NCBI GenBank assembly: GCA_027310465.1
Contig: DAIDAU010000502.1
Coordinates: 1-35,146 of the forward strand
Length of the DNA stretch: 35,146 bases
DNA from: Rhodocyclaceae bacterium
Lineage (GTDB): Bacteria > Pseudomonadota > Gammaproteobacteria > Burkholderiales > Rhodocyclaceae
Direction: 5' to 3'
In this document: positions 15,621-24,135 of the stretch, in pieces
How positions within the stretch are numbered: the stretch's first letter is position 1
Layout of the letters: each line of letters begins with the position of its first letter
The notes under the pieces: model-generated
Databases searched by the model: none
Told to the model about the DNA's origin: nothing
Seen by the model: the letters and a program-made list of their open reading frames with translations, nothing else
Translations under genes and position numbers: made by a program

Positions 15621-16097
15621 TCAGGCGCTGCTGAGAAAGCGGCGGCCGCCGCCGCCCACCTGCTGGCCATCGGGACCATACACCATGGCGCCGTCCGTGG
15701 CCGACATCAAGGCCGCCAGGGCCTTCTGGTTGTGCTGCCAGTGGATCGCGATCAGCTTGCCGTTGGTCTCGTTGAGGGCCCGCGCTTCCTTCGCCAGGGC
15801 GAGCAGCCGTTGCCACTGCGGCTGCAGCGTCTTGCCTTCGGGAGCGGCGGCGAGATAAGCCTCGACGCCTTCGCGTCCCGGCTTGCAATGATGGGCTGAG
15901 AGATATTGTTCGCGCTGCTCGCCGATCGCGCGCAGGCGCCCGGCGAACTCGGATTTGCGCTCGGCGATCGGCAGCAGCGCATCGGCGTTGCCGGAGGCGG
16001 CGAGCAGCTTCTGCTCCTCGCGCAGCAGTTCGATGAAGGCTCCTGCTTCCCGCGTTTCGGCGGCAAGCAGGTCGGCCAATGAGACGGCCGGCTGCAC
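15621..16097 (-). CDS. flgN: Flagellar export chaperone FlgN
   Basis: This 158-residue helical protein should hold FlgK and FlgL before export. It starts LADLLAAETREAGAFIELLREE and has regular heptad-like helices, with KEARALNETNGKLIAIHWQH near 120-140, as in FlgN-family proteins. It follows flgM by 17 bases on the same strand. The start is a GTG at 16097, as no ATG lies nearby and no strong ribosome site is visible. The stop meets that of motD head-on within the 8-bp palindrome TGATATCA. Confidence 0.88.
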   Translation of the reverse strand: MQPAVSLADLLAAETREAGAFIELLREEQKLLAASGNADALLPIAERKSEFAGRLRAIGEQREQYLSAHHCKPGREGVEAYLAAAPEGKTLQPQWQRLLALAKEARALNETNGKLIAIHWQHNQKALAALMSATDGAMVYGPDGQQVGGGGRRFLSSA

Positions 16098-16114
16098 GTG
16101 CTTCGGTCCGGTGG

Positions 16115-16411
16115 TCAGGAGTTCTTGGCCAGCAAGTCGCGAACGCTGCTCAGCAGGCCGTCGGCGATGCGCTCGGGATTGATCTTGAAGCGGCCTTCGG
16201 CGATCGCCTGCTTGATCTCGGCGACGCGCTGCGCATCGACGGGAGCGTCGGATACGTTGGCCTGGATTTCCTGCAACTTGCTGGAGAGCGAGGACAGGCT
16301 CACCTCGGTGTCCGCAGGAGGGGTGGAGCCGCGCTTCGCGCCCGTCGACGAACGGGTGCGAGTGTCGTTCGTAGCGCTTCCGAGGGGGGAAACGGTACTA
16401 CTGATCTTCAC
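16115..16411 (-). CDS. flgM: Anti-sigma-28 factor FlgM
   Basis: This 98-residue protein has a Ser/Thr-rich, probably disordered N terminus and a C-terminal FliA-binding part (VDAQRVAEIKQAIAEGRFKI, then NPERIADGLLSSVRDLL), typical of FlgM. It inhibits FliA until exported through the finished hook. AAAGGAAT upstream is a good ribosome site. A sigma-28-like promoter lies in the flgA-flgM gap, giving feedback control by FliA itself. Confidence 0.95.
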   Translation of the reverse strand: MKISSTVSPLGSATNDTRTRSSTGAKRGSTPPADTEVSLSSLSSKLQEIQANVSDAPVDAQRVAEIKQAIAEGRFKINPERIADGLLSSVRDLLAKNS

Positions 16412-16447
16412 GGTTTGATTCCTTTCCGCCTAGGGCCACTGTCTTCG

Positions 16448-16474
16448 TTTACGGAAGCCTGCGCCGAAACTTGA
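16448..16474 (-). promoter_or_regulatory. Sigma-28-like promoter for flgM
   Basis: On the minus strand TCAAGTTT (16474 down to 16467) matches the sigma-28 -35 element TAAAGTTT at 7 of 8 bases. After 11 bases comes TCCGTAAA (16455 down to 16448), matching GCCGATAA at 5 of 8. Start near 16440 would leave a leader of about 30 bases with the flgM ribosome site. FliA-dependent flgM promoters are known in enteric bacteria. Confidence 0.55.
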
Positions 16475-16525
16475 GCCGAAATCGCGACAACGCCATGATT
16501 GTACAGCAGTTGCCTCGAGATGCCG

Positions 16526-17206
16526 TCAATATCCGACTTCGACCGCACCGCCGTTGCGGGCGATGCCGCTGACGACCTGGCCATTGCCGAGCCGCACCTG
16601 CGCGATTTGACCGTCGGCGGCATTGTTGAGTGCCCGTCCCTCGTTCGTCACCAGGAATCCCGGCCCCTTGGAAACGACCTTGACGCTCTGGCCCTGCTGG
16701 ATCGCCAGCGGCTGCCGCAGCATGTCCATTCGCAGCGGCCGCCCGGCCGGGATGGACACGGCGGCGGTGCGGCCGACGGCTTGGCGCTGGTCGGTCAGGA
16801 TGCCGGTCGGCAGTTCGGATAGGTCGCCGGTCTGCCGGGCCAGATCGGCTTCGGTGACGACCTGGCCCTGGACCAGGGGACGGCCGGTCACGACGTAATC
16901 CGCGACCACCCGGATGGTCACGGGAACGAACACGCTCCAGCCGCCTTCCTGAGCGCATCGCACAATGACGTTGGTATGTCCCCAGGCGCGGGCGCCGGGG
17001 GGCTGGCCGGCGTCGAACGCGGCGCAGGGCGCCAGGTTGTTGTTGGGATCGATCGCGCCGACGCTGAAGTTCACTTGCCCCGGAAGCCCCTTGGTCTGGA
17101 TGCGCAGGTAGTCCTCGACCGCTTTCCTGACCGGCGCGGGGTCCTGGCGCGCAAAACCGGGAGCGGCGAGGAGCATGGCGAGCGCGAGCGCGAGGAGGCG
17201 AATCAT
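16526..17206 (-). CDS. flgA: P-ring assembly chaperone FlgA
   Basis: This 226-residue periplasmic protein assists FlgI assembly. A Sec signal peptide (MIRLLALALAMLLAAPGFA) starts at 17206. The frame is open to 17308, but the extra residues are not family-like and would precede the signal sequence. The C-terminal half has the SAF-domain pattern (VVTGRPLVQGQVVTEADLA, then GRTAAVSIPAGRPLRMDML, then VKVVSKGPGFLVTNEGRAL). It is divergent from flgB, with 190 bases between, and is first in the flgA-flgM-flgN unit. No convincing promoter was found for it. Confidence 0.95.
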   Translation of the reverse strand: MIRLLALALAMLLAAPGFARQDPAPVRKAVEDYLRIQTKGLPGQVNFSVGAIDPNNNLAPCAAFDAGQPPGARAWGHTNVIVRCAQEGGWSVFVPVTIRVVADYVVTGRPLVQGQVVTEADLARQTGDLSELPTGILTDQRQAVGRTAAVSIPAGRPLRMDMLRQPLAIQQGQSVKVVSKGPGFLVTNEGRALNNAADGQIAQVRLGNGQVVSGIARNGGAVEVGY

Positions 17207-17346
17207 GGCGCCCGGATTCAAGCACGCCGCACGGGCCGTGGCAAGCGTCGGGGGCGAGGCAAGAATTGCCGCGCCGGCTTGCCGTTTGCCGCATCCGGTG
17301 CAGAGCACCGCGTCATGAAAGCCCTTGCCAGGCGCTCCAGGCTATT

Positions 17347-17362
17347 TGGCACGGATACTGCA
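17347..17362 (+). promoter_or_regulatory. Sigma-54 promoter for the flgB operon
   Basis: TGGCACG-GATA-CTGCA matches the sigma-54 consensus TGGCACG-N4-TTGCW, with GG (17348-17349) and GC (17360-17361) exactly 10 bases apart. Transcription would start near 17373, about 25 bases before the flgB ATG. The rest of the flgA-flgB gap (17207-17346) shows nothing else certain; activator sites are expected there. Confidence 0.8.
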
Positions 17363-17396
17363 TAACGGTGCCCAGAAGAACAACCTGAGGCCGCTT

Positions 17397-17807
17397 ATGC
17401 TGGATCGTCTCGACCGCGAACTGAGTTTCAACCGGAACGCCCTGAATCTGAGGAGCTATCGGCAGGAACTGCTCGCTTCGAACATCGCCAACGCCGATAC
17501 GCCGCATTTCAAGGCGCGCGACATCGACTTCAAGTCCGCGCTGGCCGACACGATGGCGGGGCGGACGCAAGGCGATCTGCAGCTGTCGCGCACCTCCGCC
17601 CGACATCTCCCGGGCGCCGACGGCAACCGCTACGGCGCCGCCGTCCAGTATCGGACGGAATATCAGGGCGCCGTCGACGGCAACACCGTGAACATGGACG
17701 TCGAGCGCAGCGCCTTCGCCGAGAACGCCGTGCAGACGGAGGCTCTCGTCACCTTCGTGCGCGGCCAGTTCCAAGAGATGAACATGGCGCTGCAGCCGGG
17801 CCAGTGA
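17397..17807 (+). CDS. flgB: Proximal rod protein FlgB
   Basis: This 136-residue rod subunit has the rod-protein motif [20 protein letters not shown] (about 17-36) and a C-terminal helix ([20 protein letters not shown]). The ATG at 17397 is chosen because it has CTGAGG six bases upstream and gives the family start [11 protein letters not shown]. An in-frame start at 17325 would lie upstream of the promoter. It is the first gene of the flgB-flgJ rod/hook/ring operon and is separated from flgC by one base. Confidence 0.95.
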   Translation: MLDRLDRELSFNRNALNLRSYRQELLASNIANADTPHFKARDIDFKSALADTMAGRTQGDLQLSRTSARHLPGADGNRYGAAVQYRTEYQGAVDGNTVNMDVERSAFAENAVQTEALVTFVRGQFQEMNMALQPGQ

Positions 17808-17808
17808 C

Positions 17809-18210
17809 ATGAGCGTATTCAACATCTTCGGCATCGCCGGCTCCGCGCTCACCGCCCAATCCGCGCGGCTGAATGCCGTCGCCAGCAACCTGGCGAACGC
17901 CGACAGCGTCGTCGGCGCCGACGGCCAGCCCTACCGCGCCAAGCAGGTCGTGTTCATGGCGACGCCCGTCGAAGGCGGCGGTATCGGCGTGCGCGTCACG
18001 CAGGTCGTCGAGAGCAGCGCGCCGTTCCGCACGATCTACGACCCCAAGAACCCGGCGGCCAATGCCGACGGCTACGTGAACATGCCGAACGTGAACGCGG
18101 TCGACGAGATGGTCAACATGATTTCGGCGTCGCGCGCCTACCAGACCAATGCGGACGTCATGAACACGACGAAGACCCTGCTCCTGAAAACCCTGACGAT
18201 CGGACAATGA
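17809..18210 (+). CDS. flgC: Proximal rod protein FlgC
   Basis: This 133-residue rod subunit has the N-terminal [17 protein letters not shown] motif and the C-terminal rod-family ending ([20 protein letters not shown], then [14 protein letters not shown]). The central part contains [19 protein letters not shown], typical of FlgC. The start lies one base after the flgB stop. Length is normal. Confidence 0.97.
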   Translation: MSVFNIFGIAGSALTAQSARLNAVASNLANADSVVGADGQPYRAKQVVFMATPVEGGGIGVRVTQVVESSAPFRTIYDPKNPAANADGYVNMPNVNAVDEMVNMISASRAYQTNADVMNTTKTLLLKTLTIGQ

Positions 18211-18222
18211 GGATAGACAGCC

Positions 18223-18936
18223 ATGAGCACCAGCACTAGCAACGTTTCGAGCAACTCCCAGTCGCAGGCGATCTGGGCGGCGCTCAATGGCAGCAAGAAC
18301 GGCGCGTCAACCAGCAGCGCTTCATCGTCGAGCGACGGCGGCGCGGCCGGAATCCAGAACCAGTTCCTCAAGCTGCTGACCACGCAGTTGCAGAACCAGG
18401 ATCCGCTCAATCCGCTGGACAATTCCCAGATGACGTCGCAATTGGCGCAGATCAGCAGCCTTCAGGGTATCCAGCAGCTCAATACGACCCTGCAGACGAT
18501 GCTGGGCAACACGCAGGATTCGCAGGCGTTGCAGGCCGCCGCGCTGGTCGGGCGCGCCGTGCTGGTGCCGGGCAACGGCATTCCGATGTCCGGCGGAGCC
18601 ACGTCCTATGCCGGTTTCGACCTGGCCGGCGCCGCCGACAAGGTGACGGTCACGGTCAAGAATTCCAGCGGCCTGGCGGTGCGCACCCTAAGCTTGGGGA
18701 GCGCCGACGCCGGTACCAATATGTTCAGTTGGGACGGCAAGACGGACAACGGCACCACGGCTGCCGACGGCAGCTACACGTTCACCGTCGCGGCGGTCCA
18801 GGGCAGCAAGGACGTCGGCGCGACGGCGCTCAGCGTCGGCAAGGTGAGCAGCGTGGTGCGCAGCGGCACGGGGTTCAATCTCGACGTCGGTTCGCTGGGC
18901 ACGGCCGCCTTCAGCGACGTCCGCGAAGTGTTCTGA
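18223..18936 (+). CDS. flgD: Hook-capping protein FlgD
   Basis: This 237-residue scaffold is needed for hook polymerisation and is discarded afterwards. The N-terminal region is Ser/Asn-rich. It is followed by the conserved NQFLKLLTTQLQNQDPLNPL block (about 45-64), then DNSQMTSQLAQISSLQGIQQ. A FLG_D Ig-like region includes FSWDGKTDNGTTAADGSYTF (about 168-187). It sits between flgC and flgE as usual. Confidence 0.96.
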   Translation: MSTSTSNVSSNSQSQAIWAALNGSKNGASTSSASSSSDGGAAGIQNQFLKLLTTQLQNQDPLNPLDNSQMTSQLAQISSLQGIQQLNTTLQTMLGNTQDSQALQAAALVGRAVLVPGNGIPMSGGATSYAGFDLAGAADKVTVTVKNSSGLAVRTLSLGSADAGTNMFSWDGKTDNGTTAADGSYTFTVAAVQGSKDVGATALSVGKVSSVVRSGTGFNLDVGSLGTAAFSDVREVF

Positions 18937-18964
18937 TCGACGGGTTTAGGGAAGGGAGAGCAGC

Positions 18965-20713
18965 ATGGGTTTCCAGCAGGGTCTTAGCGGACTGAACTCG
19001 TCGTCGAAGGCGCTCGACGTCGTCGGCAACAACGTTTCCAACTCCGGCACGATCGGCTTCAAGTCGGCGCGCGCGCAGTTCGCCGACGTCTTCGCGGCGA
19101 GCCTGTCCGGCGCCGGCGGCGCCAGCCAGGTCGGCATCGGCAACCGCATCAGCGCCGTCGCGCAGCAGTTCAGCCAGGGCAACATCACCAGCACCAGCAA
19201 CGCGCTCGACGTCGCCATCAACGGCAACGGCTTCTTCGTCATGTCCGACGCCAGCGGCGCGCTGTCCTACACGCGCAACGGGCAGTTCCAGCTCGACAAG
19301 AACGGCTACCTGGTGAACGCCGACGGCTTGAACGTGACGGGTTATCCGGCCAGCTACACGACCAACTCGCTCGGCGTCATCAACTCGACGACGCCCTCCA
19401 GCATCTTCATCGACCCGACCGACCTGCAGCCGCAGGTGACGACGAAAGGCGCGATCGCGGTCAACCTCGATGCGCGCGCGACGCTGCCGCCGGCCGGCCA
19501 CGAGAGCTTCAGCGCCGCGGATCCCCTGAGCTACAACTCGTCGACTTCGATGTCGATCTACGATTCGCTGGGCAACGTGCACACGCTGTCGACGTATTTC
19601 ATCTACGCCGGCACGACCGGCTCGGGCGCCAGCCAGCAATCCAACTGGCGGGTCCGCTATGCGCTCGACGGCGTCGCCAACGCGACGGCGGCGTTCGGCG
19701 GTTCCGACCCGTGGACCACGCCGGCGCTCGGTCCCCAGCCGGGCACGCTGGTCGGCACCGCGATCACCTATCCGAGTGCGACGGTTAACGCGGGCGGCAC
19801 GCTCAACCTGACCGTCAACGGCACGACCAAGACGATCACGATACGCGACTCGGTAACGGCACTCGGCGCCGGCGGCTCATACGACGCCACCACGCTGGCC
19901 GCCGAAATCAACGCGGCGATCGCCAATGCCGGCGCCTTCGGCAGCGCAGTCGCCACGGCAACGGTGAGCGCGTCCGGCGGACTCATCATCACGTCGGCCA
20001 CCACGGGGACGGCTTCGAACGTTTCCGTCGCCGCCGGCACGTTATCCGTGGCCAGCGTCTTCGGCACGGCGGCGCCGACGTCCACGCCAGGCTCCAATCC
20101 GACCGTCGCCTTCCTCTCCGGCGACGACTTGAGGCTGAGCTTCGACACTTCGGGCAAGCTCGTCGACTACAACGGCCAGGGCGGCCTGACGCCGCCGCCG
20201 GGCCTCAGCATCGACCTCGCGGCCGTGGTCGGCTCGACCAACAAGGCGGGCTCGCCGCTGGTCATCGATCCACAGAACGGCGGCCTCGACTATTCGCTGA
20301 CGACGCAGTTCGGCACCGCCTTCGGCGTCAACAGCCTGACGCAGGACGGCTATCCCTCCGGCCGCCTGACCAAGATCAGCGTCAGCCAGGACGGCGTCAT
20401 CCAGGGCAACTACACCAACGGCCAGACGCGCAACATGGCGCAGATCGTCCTGGCGCGCTTCACCAACCCGAACGGCCTGCAGAGCATCGGCGGCAACCAG
20501 TGGCAGGAGACCTTCACCTCGGGCGTGCCGCTGGTGGGGGCGCCGGGCTCGGCGTCGAACGGCCTGCTGCAGGATTCGGCGCTCGAGGAATCGACGGTCG
20601 ACCTGACCAAGGAACTGGTCGACATGATCACCTTCCAGCGCGCCTACCAGGCCAACGCGCAGACCATCAAGACGCAGGACTCGCTCCTGCAGACCATCAC
20701 CAACCTGCGTTAG
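18965..20713 (+). CDS. flgE: Hook protein FlgE with an inserted flagellin-IN-like module
   Basis: This 582-residue hook subunit is clearly longer than the 400 or so residues of enteric FlgE. N-terminal (FQQGLSGLNSSSKALDVVGN) and C-terminal (LVDMITFQRAYQANAQTIKT) helical parts are typical, as are ALDVAINGNGFFVM and SMSIYDSLGNVHTL. About residues 273-373 form an extra beta-rich module (NLTVNGTTKTITI, then TLAAEINAAIANA, then GTLSVASVFGTAAPT). A closely related module occurs in FlgL about 9 kb away. AGGGAAGGGAG upstream is a strong ribosome site. Confidence 0.96.
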   Translation: MGFQQGLSGLNSSSKALDVVGNNVSNSGTIGFKSARAQFADVFAASLSGAGGASQVGIGNRISAVAQQFSQGNITSTSNALDVAINGNGFFVMSDASGALSYTRNGQFQLDKNGYLVNADGLNVTGYPASYTTNSLGVINSTTPSSIFIDPTDLQPQVTTKGAIAVNLDARATLPPAGHESFSAADPLSYNSSTSMSIYDSLGNVHTLSTYFIYAGTTGSGASQQSNWRVRYALDGVANATAAFGGSDPWTTPALGPQPGTLVGTAITYPSATVNAGGTLNLTVNGTTKTITIRDSVTALGAGGSYDATTLAAEINAAIANAGAFGSAVATATVSASGGLIITSATTGTASNVSVAAGTLSVASVFGTAAPTSTPGSNPTVAFLSGDDLRLSFDTSGKLVDYNGQGGLTPPPGLSIDLAAVVGSTNKAGSPLVIDPQNGGLDYSLTTQFGTAFGVNSLTQDGYPSGRLTKISVSQDGVIQGNYTNGQTRNMAQIVLARFTNPNGLQSIGGNQWQETFTSGVPLVGAPGSASNGLLQDSALEESTVDLTKELVDMITFQRAYQANAQTIKTQDSLLQTITNLR

Positions 20714-20723
20714 GACCGGCTGA

Positions 20724-21479
20724 ATGGACCGCCTGCTCTACACCGCAATGACCGGCGCCAGCAGCACGCTGGCGCAGCAGGCGGCCGTCGCGCACAACCT
20801 CGCCAACGTCGCCTCGACCGGCTACCGTGCCGAGGAGCACCGCCTGCGCGCGGTGCAGGTGCAGACGCACAATCCCGGCCAGGGCACGCTGCCGACGCGC
20901 GCCTTCGTCGCCGACGCCAGCACCCATACGGACTTTTCGGAAGGCCCGATGAACTACACCGGCCGCAACCTCGACGTGGCGGTGCAGGGGCGGGGCTGGA
21001 TCGCGCTGGCGCTGCCGGACGGCAGCGAGGCCTATACGCGCGACGGCAGCCTCCAGCTCGACGTCAACGGCGTGCTGCAGACGCGCAACGGCATCCCGGT
21101 GCAGGGCGACGGCGGGCCGATCACCATCCCGCCGGACAGCAAGACGTCGATCGGGCGCGACGGTACGGTTTCCGTGGTGCCGCAGACCGGCGTGCAGAAC
21201 ACCGCCAACACCATCGGCCGCATCAAGCTCGTCAACCCGCCCGAGGGCGACCTGGCGCGCGGCGCCGACGGGCTGTTCCGCCTGCGCGGCGGCGCCGCGG
21301 CGCCGGTCGACGCCAACGTGAAGCTGGCGAACGGCGTTCTCGAAGGCAGCAACGTCAACCCCGTCTCGCAGATGGTCGCGATGATCTCGCTGTCGCGTCA
21401 GTTCGACATGCAGATGCAGATGATCACCAACGCCCAATCGAACGACCGGTCGGCAGGCCAGGTCTTGCAGAACTTCTAA
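20724..21479 (+). CDS. flgF: Proximal rod protein FlgF
   Basis: This 251-residue rod subunit has the N-terminal motif SSTLAQQAAVAHNLANVAST, the central FTEGPMNYTGRNLDVAV-like block (DFSEGPMNYTGRNLDVAVQG) and the C-terminal MISLSRQFDMQMQMITNAQS. It is distinguished from FlgG by sequence and by the standard order flgE-flgF-flgG. It begins 10 bases after flgE. Confidence 0.96.
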   Translation: MDRLLYTAMTGASSTLAQQAAVAHNLANVASTGYRAEEHRLRAVQVQTHNPGQGTLPTRAFVADASTHTDFSEGPMNYTGRNLDVAVQGRGWIALALPDGSEAYTRDGSLQLDVNGVLQTRNGIPVQGDGGPITIPPDSKTSIGRDGTVSVVPQTGVQNTANTIGRIKLVNPPEGDLARGADGLFRLRGGAAAPVDANVKLANGVLEGSNVNPVSQMVAMISLSRQFDMQMQMITNAQSNDRSAGQVLQNF

Positions 21480-21491
21480 CGGACAGCCGCC

Positions 21492-22280
21492 ATGATTCGT
21501 TCACTCTGGATCGCCAAGACCGGCCTCGACGCCCAGCAGACCCAGCTCGACGTCATTTCCAACAACCTCGCCAACGTCAGCACCAACGGCTTCAAGCGCG
21601 CGCGCGCGGTGTTCGAGGACCTGCTCTACCAGACGCTGCGCCAGCCGGGCGCCGCCTCCTCGCAGCAGACCACGATCCCGTCCGGCCTGCAGATCGGCAC
21701 CGGCGTGCGGCCGGTGTCGACCGAGCGCATCTTCACGCAGGGCAACCTGCAGCAGACGGGCAACGCCCTCGACCTCGCCATCAACGGCCAGGGCTTCTTC
21801 CAGATCCAGATGCCGGACGGCACCTTCGCCTACACGCGCGACGGCGCCTTCCAGCAGGACTCCACCGGGCAGGTCGTGACTTCCAGCGGCTACCCGCTGT
21901 CGCCGGCGGTCACCATCCCGTCGAACGCGCTGACGGTGAGCGTGAGCCGCGACGGCATCGTCTCGATCACCCAGCCGGGTTCCGCCGCCGCCACGCAGAT
22001 CGGCACCATCCAGGTGGCGACCTTCGTCAACAACGGCGGGCTGCAGAGCGCCGGCGAGAACCTGTACCTGGAAACCGCGTCGTCCGGCACGCCGACGCCC
22101 AACACGCCGGGCACCAACGGCGCCGGCCTCATCAACCAGGGCTACGTCGAGACGTCGAACGTCAACGTCGCCGAGGAACTGGTGCAGATGATCCAGACCC
22201 AGCGCGCCTACGAGCTGAACTCCAAGGCGATCCAGACTTCCGACAACATGCTGGGCCGCCTGACCCAACTCAGCGCTTGA
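21492..22280 (+). CDS. flgG: Distal rod protein FlgG
   Basis: This 262-residue distal rod subunit is strongly conserved, starting [20 protein letters not shown], then [20 protein letters not shown]. It contains [20 protein letters not shown] and ends with [20 protein letters not shown] and [10 protein letters not shown]. Length matches the family exactly. It lies between flgF and flgH. Confidence 0.98.
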   Translation: MIRSLWIAKTGLDAQQTQLDVISNNLANVSTNGFKRARAVFEDLLYQTLRQPGAASSQQTTIPSGLQIGTGVRPVSTERIFTQGNLQQTGNALDLAINGQGFFQIQMPDGTFAYTRDGAFQQDSTGQVVTSSGYPLSPAVTIPSNALTVSVSRDGIVSITQPGSAAATQIGTIQVATFVNNGGLQSAGENLYLETASSGTPTPNTPGTNGAGLINQGYVETSNVNVAEELVQMIQTQRAYELNSKAIQTSDNMLGRLTQLSA

Positions 22281-22284
22281 CGCC

Positions 22285-22950
22285 ATGAGACATTTCGCCC
22301 TCGTCGCTCTCCTCGCCGCCGTGCTCGCAGGCTGCGCCACCACGACGCCGCCGACGGCGGTGCACCAGCCGATGACGGCGCGCCCCGAGGCGCGCGACTA
22401 CGCTGGCCCCAGCAACGGCGCCATCTACAACATCGCCTCGGCGCGGCCCCTGTTAGAGGATCGCCGCGCGCGCCTGCTCGGCGATACGCTCACCATCAAC
22501 GTCGCCGAGAAGACGGCGGCCTCGAAGATATCCGAGAACAAGGCGTCGCGTTCGCAGTCCATCGCGGTGACGACGCCGAGCATCGTCGGGCTGCCGTTCA
22601 AGGGCGCGCAGGGCACGGCGCTCAACGCCACCGACGCCAACTCGTTCGACGGCAAGGGGCAGAACACGTCGACCAACGATTTCACCAGCACGATCACGGT
22701 CACCGTCATCGAGGTCTATCCCAACGGCAACCTGCTGGTGTCGGGCGAGAAGCAGATCGGCCTCAAGGAAGGCGAGGAGTTCATCCGCTTCTCCGGCGTC
22801 GTCAATCCCGTCTACATCACCGCGCAAAACACGGTGCAGTCGGGGCAGGTCGCCGACGCGCGCATCGAATACAAGGCCAACGGCTTCCTCGACTCGGCCC
22901 AGGTGATGGGCTGGCTGGGCCGCTTCTTCCTCAGTTTCCTGCCTTTCTGA
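22285..22950 (+). CDS. flgH: L-ring lipoprotein FlgH
   Basis: This 221-residue outer-membrane lipoprotein forms the L ring. The signal peptide ends in the lipobox LAGC with the acylated Cys at residue 17. The conserved [16 protein letters not shown] block and the [20 protein letters not shown] block followed by RFSGVV are present, as is the C-terminal [20 protein letters not shown]. The gene starts 4 bases after flgG. Confidence 0.97.
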   Translation: MRHFALVALLAAVLAGCATTTPPTAVHQPMTARPEARDYAGPSNGAIYNIASARPLLEDRRARLLGDTLTINVAEKTAASKISENKASRSQSIAVTTPSIVGLPFKGAQGTALNATDANSFDGKGQNTSTNDFTSTITVTVIEVYPNGNLLVSGEKQIGLKEGEEFIRFSGVVNPVYITAQNTVQSGQVADARIEYKANGFLDSAQVMGWLGRFFLSFLPF

Positions 22951-22952
22951 TC

Positions 22953-24068
22953 ATGAGCCGAACCCATAAATTCCTGATCGCCCTGATGTGGTTCTTCGCC
23001 GCCCTGCTGGTGGCGGACGCGGCGCGCGCCGAACGCATCAAGGACCTCGCCTCGATCGCCGGCGTGCGCGACAACCAGCTCGTCGGCTACGGCCTCGTGG
23101 TGGGCCTCGACGGCAGCGGCGACCAGACCACGCAGACCCCCTTCACGGTGCAGAGCATCCGCAACATGCTGCTCAACATGGGCGTCAACATGCCGGCCGG
23201 CACCAACCTCCAGCTCAAGAACGTCGCGGCGGTGATGGTGACGGCGACGCTGCCGCCCTTCACGCGCGCCGGCCAGCCGATCGACGTGACGGTGTCCTCT
23301 ATGGGCAACGCCAAGTCGCTGCGCGGCGGAACGCTGGTCATGACGCCGCTCAAGGGACCCGACGGCAACGTCTATGCGATCGCGCAGGGCAACCTCGCGG
23401 TGTCGGGCGCGGGCGCCGCCGCCGGCGGCTCCAAAGTCTCGTTCAACCACCAGTCGGTCGGCCGCATCGCCGCCGGCGCCATCGTCGAGCGCGAGGTGCC
23501 GACGCCCGTGGGCCAGGGGGAGTTCGTCTACCTCGATCTCAACACGTCGGATTTCGGCACCGCGCGGCGCATGGCCGACGCCATCAACCGCGCCATGGGG
23601 CCGGGCACCGCGACCGCCTCCGACGGCCGCCAGGTGCGCGCGCGCGCGCCGCTGAGCGCCGACGAGCGCGTCGCCTTCCTCGGCCGCATCGAGGATCTAG
23701 AGGTGATGCCGACGCAGACGCCGGCCAAGGTCATCGTCAACGCGCGTTCCGGCTCGGTCGTCATGAACCAGTCCGTCACGCTGCAGAACTGCGCCGTCGC
23801 CCACGGCAACCTTTCCGTTTCGGTGAGCGCCGAGAACGCCGTGAGCCAGCCGAACCCGCTCTCGGCAGGGCAGACGGCCGGCGTCACCAACGCGCAGATC
23901 GAGGTCAAGCAGGAGGGCGGCTCGATGATGAACGTGAGGTCGGGCGCCAACCTCGCCGACGTCGTGAAGGCGCTGAACGCCATCGGCGCCAATCCCGGCG
24001 ATTTGATTTCGATCCTGCAGGCCATGAAGGCGGCGGGCGCCCTGCGGGCCGATCTCGAAATCATCTGA
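22953..24068 (+). CDS. flgI: P-ring protein FlgI
   Basis: This 371-residue periplasmic protein has a Sec signal peptide (about 1-26, ending ADAARA). The family signature [20 protein letters not shown] is followed by [18 protein letters not shown]. It ends with [20 protein letters not shown] and [18 protein letters not shown]. It forms the P ring around the rod in peptidoglycan with help from FlgA. It begins 2 bases after flgH. Confidence 0.97.
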   Translation: MSRTHKFLIALMWFFAALLVADAARAERIKDLASIAGVRDNQLVGYGLVVGLDGSGDQTTQTPFTVQSIRNMLLNMGVNMPAGTNLQLKNVAAVMVTATLPPFTRAGQPIDVTVSSMGNAKSLRGGTLVMTPLKGPDGNVYAIAQGNLAVSGAGAAAGGSKVSFNHQSVGRIAAGAIVEREVPTPVGQGEFVYLDLNTSDFGTARRMADAINRAMGPGTATASDGRQVRARAPLSADERVAFLGRIEDLEVMPTQTPAKVIVNARSGSVVMNQSVTLQNCAVAHGNLSVSVSAENAVSQPNPLSAGQTAGVTNAQIEVKQEGGSMMNVRSGANLADVVKALNAIGANPGDLISILQAMKAAGALRADLEII

Positions 24069-24072
24069 GGAG

Positions 24073-24098
24073 GGCAAAGATTGCCGGTTTTTTCCGGC
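24073..24098 (+). terminator. Weak terminator-like hairpins between flgI and flgJ
   Basis: GGCAA-AGA-TTGCC (24073-24085) is followed by GG and six T residues (24088-24093). Alternatively GCCGG (24083-24087) and CCGGC (24094-24098) pair around the T run. Stems are only 5 bp, so at most partial attenuation is expected. Confidence 0.3.
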
Positions 24099-24135
24099 CA
24101 TTGCCGCCTGCGCCGCGTGACATGCTAGGCCGATC

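Noticed and set aside
17310-17345. Possible sigma-54 site on the minus strand for flgA
   Set aside because: TGGCAAGGGCTTTCA has GG-N10-CA rather than GC, so the essential -12 element is missing.
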